Origin: an uncultured Bacillota bacterium
Lineage (GTDB): Bacteria > Bacillota > Clostridia > Peptostreptococcales > Anaerovoracaceae
Assembly (NCBI GenBank): GCA_946408315.1
Contig: CAMJRV010000055.1
Span: forward strand, 1 to 10,103
Direction: 5' to 3'
DNA: 10,103 nucleotides
Positions 1 through 6,319 of the stretch are shown here, piece by piece. Both the position numbers and the translations under genes were made by a program. Within the stretch, counting starts at the first letter, position 1. The number at the start of each line of letters is the position of its first letter. Below the pieces are notes generated by a model. That model had not been told where the DNA came from, made no database searches, and worked only from the letters and a program-made list of their open reading frames with translations.

Positions 1-466
1 GTCAAGCACTATGGATGTTATTAGACATGCACTCATGTTTTTTAAAGAGAAACATGAGAATTTTGACGTAATATGCCTGCTGCAGCCCACCTCTCCACTC
101 AGGAGACAGGAGCATATCCGGGAGGCCTATGCTTTGCTTGAAGAAAAAAAAGCAAGCTCTCTGGTAAGTGTTTGCGAATGTGAACATTCTCCCCTCTGGG
201 CAAACACGATTGGTGAGGATTTGAGAATGGACGGCTTTATCAGAAGGGAAGTGGTTGGCAAGAGGAGGCAGGAATTGCCCCAATACTACCGGCTGAACGG
301 GGCCATCTATTTTGCATATACAGAAAGCCTGCTGGAACAAAACAGCTTTATCGGACAGAACAGCATCGCGTATAAAATGAAAGTCTCAGAATCCTTGGAT
401 ATTGATAGCTTGGATGATTTTCAATATGTGGAATACCTTCTGGCAAAGGGAGGGGAATATGTATAA
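1..466 (+). CDS. Acylneuraminate cytidylyltransferase (CMP-nonulosonate synthetase), C-terminal part, 5' truncated
   Basis: The frame is open from base 2 and runs to the TAA at 464-466, giving 154 visible residues. The family is usually about 225-235 residues, so roughly the first third, with the N-terminal CTP-binding loop, lies upstream of the window. Visible landmarks are LLQPTSPLR (visible residues 26-34), a typical CMP-sugar synthetase motif, then RRQELPQYYRLNGAIYF in the middle, and SLDIDSLDDF near the end, carrying the acidic residues typical of the family's metal site. Enzymes of this family couple CTP to a nonulosonic acid (sialic, legionaminic or pseudaminic) to make the CMP-sugar donor. 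The resemblance is to NeuA/LegF/PtmB. The LegB-like gene further down favours a legionaminic-type substrate, but that is inference. The next gene begins inside its last codons. An A8 tract lies at 144-151. Confidence 0.9.
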   Translation, partial: SSTMDVIRHALMFFKEKHENFDVICLLQPTSPLRRQEHIREAYALLEEKKASSLVSVCECEHSPLWANTIGEDLRMDGFIRREVVGKRRQELPQYYRLNGAIYFAYTESLLEQNSFIGQNSIAYKMKVSESLDIDSLDDFQYVEYLLAKGGEYV

Positions 467-1436
467 TCTAGTAATCGTAGGCGCGGGGCAGCTTGGCAGC
501 AGACATCTGCAGGGGCTGGCCCTGTTAAATTGCCGGGCAAATGTTTACGTGGTGGACAAGAGTACGGCCTCTTTGGAAATTGCCAGGGAACGTTTTGAAG
601 AAGTGCAGGAGACAGGGCCCGGAAATGTGCGGGTCACGTATTTGACCGATATCGATTCGCTTCCCGGATGTATTGATGTGGCCATTCTTGCTACAACCTC
701 CGACGTCCGGAGAGAGCTTATCGTATCTTTAACAGAAAGTAAAAATGTTTCGTATTTCATTTTAGAAAAGGTTTTGTTCAATAGGGTAGAGGATTATGCC
801 TACATTCAAAACCTGCTGGAGGCAAAAGGAATCAAGGCTTGGGTGAATTGCAGCCGGAGAACATTTGATTGCTACCGGCAGTTAAAGACTCTTCTGCGGC
901 ATGAGCCTTCCGTTGTGCTTACTGTGGAAGGGACAAATTGGGGGCTGGGCTGCAATGCCATTCACTTTATTGATCTGCTGGCATTTCTTTCAAATTGCAC
1001 AGAGCTCAGGCTGGACCTGTCTCAGCTTGATGAGGAAATTTTGCCGAGCAAGCGAGCCGGTTTTATTGAATTCACAGGGACTTTAAGCGGGTCCTTTGAT
1101 GAGAGCCACACCTTCCGGCTCACCTCAAGGGCGGGAGCAGTGACGGAATCCTTTCTGCAGATCACCAGTCCTAATTATAAGGTCACAGTGGTGGAAGGAA
1201 AAGGAGAAATGCTTGTAAAGCGAAGGTCCACAGGCTGGCGGGAAGAGGTATTTCACATTTCTATTCCTGTTCAGAGCCGGTCAACCAATAAGGTGGTTGA
1301 GGAAATCTTGGTGGCAGGAGAAAGCAGCCTTTCTTCTTATGAAGAGTCGATGCGGTTGCATATCCCTCTCATAAAAGGCTTTTTATCCAAGTTAAATCAA
1401 GAGGAGATCAAAACAGATATATGCAATGTGACATGA
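459..1436 (+). CDS. Gfo/Idh/MocA-family oxidoreductase, sugar locus (first of two)
   Basis: A 325-residue NAD(P)-dependent oxidoreductase. I chose ATG 459 because a purine-rich AGGGAGGGG sits just before it and because the Rossmann fold then starts at once: VIVGAGQLGSRH at residues 5-16, with D33 at the end of the second strand. An in-frame ATG at 402 would add 19 unrelated residues. LEKVLF at 102-107 holds the family lysine (K104), with Val where Pro is usual (EKP). NAIHFIDLL at 166-174 supplies the His/Asp pair (H169, D172) expected at the active site. The start overlaps the CMP-sugar synthetase stop by 8 nt, implying translational coupling. In Campylobacter the oxidoreductase PtmF lies beside the PtmB CMP-sugar synthetase, as I recall, which makes a PtmF-like role possible. 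The substrate is unknown. Confidence 0.85.
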   Translation: MYNLVIVGAGQLGSRHLQGLALLNCRANVYVVDKSTASLEIARERFEEVQETGPGNVRVTYLTDIDSLPGCIDVAILATTSDVRRELIVSLTESKNVSYFILEKVLFNRVEDYAYIQNLLEAKGIKAWVNCSRRTFDCYRQLKTLLRHEPSVVLTVEGTNWGLGCNAIHFIDLLAFLSNCTELRLDLSQLDEEILPSKRAGFIEFTGTLSGSFDESHTFRLTSRAGAVTESFLQITSPNYKVTVVEGKGEMLVKRRSTGWREEVFHISIPVQSRSTNKVVEEILVAGESSLSSYEESMRLHIPLIKGFLSKLNQEEIKTDICNVT

Positions 1437-1451
1437 CGAAATGGAGATAAA

Positions 1452-2411
1452 ATGGACATGAACAAAATACTTCTTGTCGGCGCCGGCAATATGGCGAAAG
1501 AATACGCAAAGGTTTTGATGGATCAGGGAGTTGATTTTATCACGGTAGGCCGATCAGTTAAGAACTGTGAGGATTTTAAAGATTGCGTAGGCAGAGAGGC
1601 TATTTCCGGCGGCATCCGGTCATTTTTACAACGAAGGGACGATTCGATCAAAACCGCCATCGTGTGTGTCAGTGCAGAAGAACTGGCATGTACGGCCTTG
1701 GATTTGATTGAGTATGGATTTCAAAATATTCTCGTAGAGAAACCGGGCGGACTCAATGAAAGCGAAATTGGCCGGTTGGATGAGGCGGCGAAAGAATATG
1801 GCGCAGACGTCTTTATCGCTTACAATCGGCGGTTTTACGCTTCTGTGCAAAAGGCGCGGGAAATGATCCGACAGGATGGGGGTGTGACTTCCTTTCATTT
1901 TGAATTTACAGAATGGAGTCATGTGATCAGCGGGCTGAATAAGAGCCAGCAGGTAAAGGATGCGTGGCTTTTGGCAAATTCCTCTCATGTCATAGATATG
2001 GCATTTTTTTTAGGGGGAGGGCCAAAGGACTTTCATAGCTATTGTCAGGGTAAGACGGACTGGGGGAATTGCAGCGCGGCCTATGCAGGCGCGGGCCTTT
2101 CCTATACGGGCGCGCTGTTCTCCTATTGTGCAAATTGGGAAGCACCGGGAAGATGGGGCGTGGAAGTGCTTACACCCATGCATAGATTAATTTTTCGGCC
2201 GTTGGAAAAATTGCAGATCCAGCAAAAAGGCAGTATTGAGATCAAAACTGTGGACCTGGCAGACGATTTGGATGTCCGGTATAAGCCGGGGCTGTATCGG
2301 CAGGTGGAAGCTTTTTTAAATGCGGACTGGGGGTCTCTGTTAAGCATTGGCGACCAGCATCTGAATCTGAAAGTTTATGATAGGATTAAAAACGGTGAGA
2401 AAAGCTTTTAG
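1452..2411 (+). CDS. Gfo/Idh/MocA-family oxidoreductase, sugar locus (second of two)
   Basis: A 319-residue protein of the same superfamily as its upstream neighbour but clearly diverged from it. The N-terminal Rossmann motif is LLVGAGNMAKEY (residues 7-18). The canonical EKP motif is present (VEKPGG, 95-100), followed by YNRRFY (124-129), a common catalytic-lobe signature, and SSHVIDMAFFLGG (177-189) with H179 and D182. A GGAGA site at 1443-1447 precedes ATG 1452; an ATG two codons later (1458) is an equally plausible start with better spacing. It begins 15 nt after the previous stop, so it is probably co-transcribed. The likely role is NAD(P)-dependent oxidation, reduction or epimerisation of a sugar or nucleotide sugar for the glycan. 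No specific reaction can be assigned. A T8 tract lies at 2004-2011. Confidence 0.85.
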   Translation: MDMNKILLVGAGNMAKEYAKVLMDQGVDFITVGRSVKNCEDFKDCVGREAISGGIRSFLQRRDDSIKTAIVCVSAEELACTALDLIEYGFQNILVEKPGGLNESEIGRLDEAAKEYGADVFIAYNRRFYASVQKAREMIRQDGGVTSFHFEFTEWSHVISGLNKSQQVKDAWLLANSSHVIDMAFFLGGGPKDFHSYCQGKTDWGNCSAAYAGAGLSYTGALFSYCANWEAPGRWGVEVLTPMHRLIFRPLEKLQIQQKGSIEIKTVDLADDLDVRYKPGLYRQVEAFLNADWGSLLSIGDQHLNLKVYDRIKNGEKSF

Positions 2412-2442
2412 CTGCCGCCGGGAACGATATGGAGGAGAGAGT

Positions 2443-3408
2443 ATGGAAAGCATGAAAGGAAAAATGTTAAAACGCTTTAATCACGATAAAAATTCTGAAG
2501 ATAAACGGTTAATCCCTCCTCTTCCGAAAAGCTTGAATATAGAGGTTACCAGTGCCTGCAATCATAACTGTTTTTTTTGTAGTTATCACAGCAATTTGTT
2601 AGATCGTAAGGTTGAATCCAAGTTCATGGATCCCAGTCTGGCCCGGCGAATTCTTGTGGAAGCCGCAGAGGTTGGAATTGGCAGTGCTGAGGTGGGCTTC
2701 CACATGACAGGCGAGCCACTTCTGTGCAAAGAATTTGCGGAATATGTTAAGCTGGCAAAAGATCTGGGATTTCCCTATGTGTTTACAACGACGAACGGAG
2801 TTCTTGCGACGCCGTCCAATATAGAACAGTATTTAGAAGCGGGACTTGACAGCATAAGATTTTCCGTAAATGGTGCAACGGCGGAAAGCTATCGAATTGC
2901 TCATGGGAAAGATGATTTCGATCTGGTTTTAGAGCATATCAAATATTTAGATGATTACCGAAAAAGGACAGGTAATCCCATTCGGGTTTCGTTATCAACT
3001 GTTATAACGAAACAAAACAAAGGGGAGATGACGTTGATCGAAGAAGTCTTTCGCCCGCTTGTGGACGAGATTGCGTTTATTCCTGTTTTAAGCCTTGACC
3101 GATTCTTTCCTGACTTGGATCAGGAATATTCGCTTCCGAGAGAGGACGCAGACTTTGAATTTACTCCGTGTGCCACAGCGTTTAATTCCATGTATATCTC
3201 GTGTGAAGGGTACGTGGTTCCCTGCTGCGCCGCCATAAGAAGCGGGGAGTTGGTCATGGCGGATTTAAAGGATGGAACAACCTTGACGGAAGCCTGGGAG
3301 GGAGAACGGTTTGTGAAGCTGAGGGAAGCCTTTTTAAAAGAAACGATTCCCAGTGAATTCTGCAGCGGATGCATTGCATTGAATAAGAATACGAAAATGG
3401 TGTTATAG
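2443..3408 (+). CDS. Radical SAM protein with SPASM/twitch-like C-terminal cysteines, in sugar operon
   Basis: A 321-residue protein. ATG 2443 is preferred because GGAGGAGA (2431-2438) precedes it; an upstream in-frame start at 2377 would overlap the previous gene. The radical SAM cluster motif is CNHNCFFC, with C39, C43 and C46 (CX3CX2C), preceded by the LNIEVTSAC strand. TGEPLL at 89-94 is the SAM-binding GGE-like segment. Further cysteines in the C-terminal third (C243, C254, C261, C262, C307, C310, including VVPCC and FCSGC) suggest an auxiliary Fe-S cluster of the SPASM or twitch type. Such enzymes use a 5'-deoxyadenosyl radical for dehydrogenation, epimerisation, dehydration or peptide modification. 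No small peptide substrate gene is visible nearby. The gene is 12 nt from legB and 31 nt from the preceding oxidoreductase, so a sugar or glycan substrate is the simplest inference. The exact function is unknown. Confidence 0.88.
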   Translation: MESMKGKMLKRFNHDKNSEDKRLIPPLPKSLNIEVTSACNHNCFFCSYHSNLLDRKVESKFMDPSLARRILVEAAEVGIGSAEVGFHMTGEPLLCKEFAEYVKLAKDLGFPYVFTTTNGVLATPSNIEQYLEAGLDSIRFSVNGATAESYRIAHGKDDFDLVLEHIKYLDDYRKRTGNPIRVSLSTVITKQNKGEMTLIEEVFRPLVDEIAFIPVLSLDRFFPDLDQEYSLPREDADFEFTPCATAFNSMYISCEGYVVPCCAAIRSGELVMADLKDGTTLTEAWEGERFVKLREAFLKETIPSEFCSGCIALNKNTKMVL

Positions 3409-3420
3409 AGGAGAGAAAAT

Positions 3421-4398
3421 ATGAGGGTTTGCGTCACAGGTGCGGACGGTTTCATTGGAAGCCATCTAGTGGAAAAATTAGTCGCCCGGGGAGAAAAAGT
3501 AAAAGCTTTTGTCTATTATAACTCCTTTAACAGTTGGGGATGGCTCGACCAGCTGCCTAGATCGATCCTGCAGGAGGTGGAGGTCTTTGCCGGAGATATT
3601 CGAGACCCCAATGGAGTCCGGGAAGCGGTCAAGGGTATGGAGGCTGTCTATCATCTGGCCGCGCTGATTGCGATTCCTTTTAGCTATCACTCTCCCGACT
3701 CCTACGTGGATACCAATGTGAAAGGAACCCTTAATGTGCTGCAGGCAGCGAAAGCTCTGGAAACTTCAAGGGTCTTGATTACCTCTACTTCAGAGGTGTA
3801 CGGCACGGCGCAGTATGTGCCCATTGACGAAAAGCATCCCTTTCAAGGGCAATCTCCATATTCCGCCACCAAGATCGGCGCGGACAGACTGGCAGAGAGC
3901 TTTTATCGAAGCTTTGATATGCCCATTACAATTGTGCGTCCTTTTAATACGTATGGACCAAGGCAATCCGCACGGGCAGTCATCCCTACGATCATTTCCC
4001 AGTTGCTGGCAGGGCAGAAGCAGATAAAACTGGGAAGCTTAACACCCACGCGGGACTTTAATTATGTGAAGGATACGGTAAACGGATTTTATCAGATCGC
4101 CAACTCTGACCTTACAATAGGCGAAGAGATCAATATTGCAACCCAGCAGGAAATCTCAATCGGAGCTTTAGCACAGGAGATCATTCGTCAAATCAATCCG
4201 GATGCAGAGCTGGTCTGTGATGAGCAGAGATTGCGTCCGGAGAACAGTGAGGTAAACCGGCTGCTGGGCTCCAATGAGAAAATTAGGAAGCTGACAGGTT
4301 GGACTCCGTCCTATACGCTGGAGCAGGGCATTCGGGAAACGGTGGACTGGGTTCGGAACAACCTGAACGCATATAAAGCGGACATATACAACATTTAG
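3421..4398 (+). CDS. legB: LegB-like nucleotide-GlcNAc 4,6-dehydratase (SDR family)
   Basis: A 325-residue extended short-chain dehydrogenase. It has the nucleotide-binding motif TGADGFIG (6-13), the distinctive YNSFNSWGWL (33-42), ALIAIPFSYHSPDSYVDTN (81-99), TSTSEVYGTA (121-130), the catalytic Y147xxxK151, and RPFNTYGPRQSARAVIPT (173-190). These segments match Campylobacter LegB (Cj1319) as I remember it almost word for word. LegB removes water from GDP- or UDP-linked GlcNAc to give the 4-keto-6-deoxy sugar, the committed step toward legionaminic acid; in Campylobacter the carrier is GDP. The active site has Ser-Glu (124-125) where dTDP-glucose dehydratases have Asp-Glu, as in LegB. GAGGAGAG at 3408-3415 is the ribosome binding site. 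It is the last gene of the operon, followed by a terminator. The partner aminotransferase (LegC), synthase (LegI) and hydrolase (LegG) are not in the window. Confidence 0.88.
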   Translation: MRVCVTGADGFIGSHLVEKLVARGEKVKAFVYYNSFNSWGWLDQLPRSILQEVEVFAGDIRDPNGVREAVKGMEAVYHLAALIAIPFSYHSPDSYVDTNVKGTLNVLQAAKALETSRVLITSTSEVYGTAQYVPIDEKHPFQGQSPYSATKIGADRLAESFYRSFDMPITIVRPFNTYGPRQSARAVIPTIISQLLAGQKQIKLGSLTPTRDFNYVKDTVNGFYQIANSDLTIGEEINIATQQEISIGALAQEIIRQINPDAELVCDEQRLRPENSEVNRLLGSNEKIRKLTGWTPSYTLEQGIRETVDWVRNNLNAYKADIYNI

Positions 4399-4414
4399 CA
4401 GGTATTTCAAAGCA

Positions 4415-4440
4415 AAAGGCCGCCATTTCTGGCGGCCTTT
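4415..4440. terminator. Bidirectional intrinsic terminator between legB and hag
   Basis: A perfect 10-bp inverted repeat, AAAGGCCGCC (4415-4424) and GGCGGCCTTT (4431-4440), flanks a 6-nt loop. Both arms carry an A/T end, so either transcript ends in a short U run: three U on the + strand, four on the - strand. It begins 16 nt after the legB stop and lies 33 nt beyond the flagellin stop on the other strand, as expected for one hairpin serving two converging operons. Confidence 0.85.
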
Positions 4441-4473
4441 GCCGATGTGTAGATCTTTTGCCTTCTGTTATAT

Positions 4474-5469
4474 TTATTGTAATAACTGAAGTACGCTTTG
4501 TGGCTGGCTGTTGGCCTGAGCCAGCATCGCCTGGGACGCCTGGGAAAGGATGTTGTTCTTTGTGAATTCCATCATTTCCTTTGCCATGTCTACGTCGCGG
4601 ATCCGGGATTCGGAAGCGGACAGGTTCTCAGAAGAAGTTCCCAGATTGTTAATGGTGTGCTCTAATCTGTTCTGCATTGCGCCAAGCTTGGAGCGTTCTG
4701 CGGAAACGATCTTGATGGAGTCGTCGATGATCTTGATGGCGTTGTTTGCGCCATTACGAGTTTCCAGCGTGTTGCCCGATGAAGTTGCTCCAGCTGAAGC
4801 GGTAGCTCCGCCACTAACACCAGTCGCAGGAGCGTTTGCGCCTACGCCGGCAAAGGTTCCGGTACCGATGGTGTTAAGCGTCATGTTGGCTGCAATACCA
4901 GTGCCAGCAGTAGTCATCTTACCCAGATGCTCGATATCCATCTTTCCGATATTCAGTTTGACGTTCTGGTTTTCGTTTGCGCCAATGTGGAAATACAGGT
5001 CTTTTCCTCCAGATGCGCCACCGATTCCGGATGATGCCGCGAAGTTGCCATCCAGCAGCTTCTGGGTGTTGAATTCCGTATCGTTAGCAATTCTGTTGAT
5101 TTCGCTCAGGAGCTGGTTGATTTCCTTCTGGATTTCACCTCTGTCTCCCGTGGAACCATTGGTGTTGGTATCGGTAGCGGACTGTACTGCCAACTCTCTC
5201 ATTCTCTGAAGAATGCTGTGAGTCTCGTTCAGGGCGCCTTCTGCCGTCTGAATCAGGGAGATACCATCGTTTGCATTTCTGGAAGCCTGGTCAAGACCTC
5301 TGATCTGGCCTCTCATCTTTTCGCTGATCGCCAGTCCCGCTGCATCGTCGCCAGCACGGTTGACTCTCAGACCGGATGATAACTTCTCCAATGATTTGGA
5401 GGTGTTGCTTGTGTTGTTCGTCAGCTGTCTGTATGTATTCAGAGCAGCGATATTATGGTTAATTCTCAT
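4474..5469 (-). CDS. hag: Flagellin, filament subunit
   Basis: A complete 331-residue flagellin. The N-terminal D0/D1 part opens [16 protein letters not shown] and includes [20 protein letters not shown] (30-49). The C-terminal D1/D0 part contains [14 protein letters not shown] (287-300) and ends [24 protein letters not shown] (87-96) matches the helix that TLR5 recognises in Salmonella FliC. The middle (about 187-234) is short, low in complexity and rich in Ala, Gly, Ser and Thr, a plausible surface-exposed O-glycosylation zone given the sugar operon next door. The subunit is secreted by the flagellar type III system and polymerises beyond the FlgK/FlgL junction. The start is fixed by AAGGAGGA at 5477-5484. 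Its own sigma-D promoter and a leader hairpin precede it, so control is both transcriptional and, very probably, through CsrA. Confidence 0.97.
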   Translation of the reverse strand: MRINHNIAALNTYRQLTNNTSNTSKSLEKLSSGLRVNRAGDDAAGLAISEKMRGQIRGLDQASRNANDGISLIQTAEGALNETHSILQRMRELAVQSATDTNTNGSTGDRGEIQKEINQLLSEINRIANDTEFNTQKLLDGNFAASSGIGGASGGKDLYFHIGANENQNVKLNIGKMDIEHLGKMTTAGTGIAANMTLNTIGTGTFAGVGANAPATGVSGGATASAGATSSGNTLETRNGANNAIKIIDDSIKIVSAERSKLGAMQNRLEHTINNLGTSSENLSASESRIRDVDMAKEMMEFTKNNILSQASQAMLAQANSQPQSVLQLLQ

Positions 5470-5476
5470 TTTCGTT

Positions 5477-5484
5477 TCCTCCTT
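5477..5484 (-). promoter_or_regulatory. hag Shine-Dalgarno, probable CsrA site 2
   Basis: Read on the - strand this is AAGGAGGA, 7 nt before the flagellin ATG. It is a strong ribosome binding site that contains two GGA triplets, the core of CsrA recognition. In B. subtilis the second CsrA site of the hag leader overlaps the Shine-Dalgarno in the same way, so a bound CsrA dimer would block ribosome entry. The CsrA role is inferred by analogy. Confidence 0.75.
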
Positions 5485-5497
5485 GAAACTGATTTTC

Positions 5498-5513
5498 CCG
5501 AGATCCTTCTCGG
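5498..5513 (-). promoter_or_regulatory. hag leader hairpin with AGGA loop, probable CsrA site 1
   Basis: On the - strand: CCGAGA, loop AGGA, TCTCGG, a perfect 6-bp stem with a GGA-containing tetraloop. CsrA prefers GGA presented in exactly such a hairpin loop. Its GGA is separated by 21 nt from the first GGA of the Shine-Dalgarno, a spacing a CsrA dimer can bridge. The hairpin is seen directly; the CsrA function is inferred from B. subtilis hag and from the adjacent csrA and fliW genes. Confidence 0.75.
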
Positions 5514-5588
5514 TGAGTACTTATTTGTCAGCACCTCCCCCGTACGCTGGGAAGAGCCGTTTTCCAAAGCTTTTTCGCTTTGATATAT

Positions 5589-5615
5589 ATATCGGCGTTT
5601 GCCGGATATACTTTA
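5589..5615 (-). promoter_or_regulatory. Sigma-D (sigma-28) promoter of flagellin
   Basis: On the - strand TAAA (5612-5615) is followed after exactly 15 nt by GCCGATAT (5589-5596), a complete match to the B. subtilis sigma-D consensus. It begins 7 nt downstream of the csrA stop, so flagellin has its own strong late promoter and may also receive read-through from the fliW-csrA transcript. Confidence 0.92.
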
Positions 5616-5622
5616 GTTATTT

Positions 5623-5862
5623 TTAGTCATTATTTTTCTGTTTTTTTAGTAATGCCGCGATTCCCTGATAATCGGTCCGACCGGACTGGCCGGATACCTT
5701 GTTGGTCTCGATTGTCTGCGCCAGCTCTTCCCGAATAATCCGGATATCCTTAGGAGCGTCGATTCCAACGGCGACCTTGTCTCCTCCCAAAGATATGATT
5801 GAAATCTTGATCTGATCTCCAATCAGAAGGGCTTCTCCCGCTTTTCTGCTGATTACTAGCAT
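5623..5862 (-). CDS. csrA: CsrA, RNA-binding translational repressor
   Basis: A 79-residue protein opening MLVISRKAGEALLIGD, with GGDKVAVGIDAP (26-37) and IRIIREE (40-46). R44, a key RNA-contacting residue in CsrA, is conserved. The tail (about 50-79) is longer than in E. coli CsrA (61 residues) and near the 74-residue B. subtilis protein; this extension belongs to the type bound by FliW. CsrA dimers bind GGA motifs in mRNA leaders, and here the likely target is the flagellin leader directly downstream. The ATG shares one base with the fliW stop (TGATG) and has only a weak ribosome binding site, so translation is probably coupled to fliW, keeping antagonist and repressor in proportion. A T7 tract at 5641-5647 encodes the terminal KK. 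Confidence 0.96.
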   Translation of the reverse strand: MLVISRKAGEALLIGDQIKISIISLGGDKVAVGIDAPKDIRIIREELAQTIETNKVSGQSGRTDYQGIAALLKKQKNND

Positions 5863-6308
5863 CAGGTACCTGCCTTTCCATCCGGGCGGAAAGGGAAGTA
5901 TTTTACGGGATAGTCGGGATTCTGCAGGATGACCTGCCTTGCCTTTCTCGTCTTCGGATTTAAAACAACAGGGCTTTTGATATTGATGGAAAGATCTTCA
6001 ATTAAATCGGGAACCGTGGCGATTACAAGGAAGATCAGATCTTCGATGTTGTCAACCTGACAGAACTCCATATCTTCCTTTGCAAGAACCGGGTGGTAAT
6101 CGGAATGCAGTTCCCAAGGTTCAAAGACGAGAAAACAGGGGAAGAGGCTGTCCAAAGCCTGAAGATTCAGAAAAGAAACGTCTTCAAACTCCCTGGCAAA
6201 AATGGCAAACCGCCGGACATCCTCAAAACCGTAAAGCCCGTCGTCAAATTCATAGATCGCATCCTCTCCGACTTCAACAGGGCCGAAATCCCGGGTATTG
6301 ATCTCCAT
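5862..6308 (-). CDS. fliW: FliW, flagellar assembly factor and CsrA antagonist
   Basis: A 148-residue protein, close to the 143 of B. subtilis FliW. Recognisable segments are GLYGFEDVRRFAI (24-36), FLVFEPWEL (59-67), and the conserved C-terminal stretch from LSINIKSPVVLNP (106-118) to QVIL (125-128). FliW binds either flagellin or CsrA: when flagellin is exported FliW is freed, captures CsrA and lets hag be translated. AGGAGG at 6315-6320 precedes the ATG and touches the stop of the upstream DUF6470 gene, and the stop overlaps csrA by one base. The order DUF6470-fliW-csrA-hag supports the call independently of sequence. Confidence 0.95.
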   Translation of the reverse strand: MEINTRDFGPVEVGEDAIYEFDDGLYGFEDVRRFAIFAREFEDVSFLNLQALDSLFPCFLVFEPWELHSDYHPVLAKEDMEFCQVDNIEDLIFLVIATVPDLIEDLSINIKSPVVLNPKTRKARQVILQNPDYPVKYFPFRPDGKAGT

Positions 6309-6319
6309 GGTGTGCCTCC

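Larger units (their letters stand above)
5470..5582 (-). other. hag 5' untranslated leader (about 110 nt)
   Basis: This is the predicted leader from just downstream of the -10 element to the flagellin ATG. Besides the two probable CsrA sites it holds a small hairpin close to the predicted 5' end (5566-5581, AAAGC-GAAAAA-GCTTT on the - strand), which could protect the mRNA from decay. It also has two further GGA elements, one near 5564 and one in GGGGGAGGTG near 5534-5543. These may be extra weak CsrA contacts. The exact transcription start is inferred from the promoter position. Confidence 0.6.

Noticed and set aside
402..458. Upstream ATG (402) as the start of the first oxidoreductase
   Set aside because: It would add 19 residues unrelated to the Rossmann fold and a long overlap with the CMP-sugar synthetase; ATG 459 has a good ribosome binding site.
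2377..2442. Upstream ATG (2377) as the radical SAM start
   Set aside because: It overlaps the end of the preceding gene and lacks a ribosome binding site, whereas ATG 2443 follows GGAGGAGA.
4550..5209. A 219-codon open frame on the + strand opposite flagellin
   Set aside because: It is the mirror of a well-conserved flagellin, is highly biased in composition, and has no ribosome binding site or recognisable domain.
5468..5536. A possible 22-codon leader peptide in the hag leader, starting GTG and ending at a TGA that overlaps the flagellin ATG
   Set aside because: The purine-rich run GGGGGAG directly abuts the GTG, leaving no spacing for a working ribosome binding site, and a longer TTG-started version has none either. 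Translation through the CsrA hairpin would be interesting, but the support is too thin.
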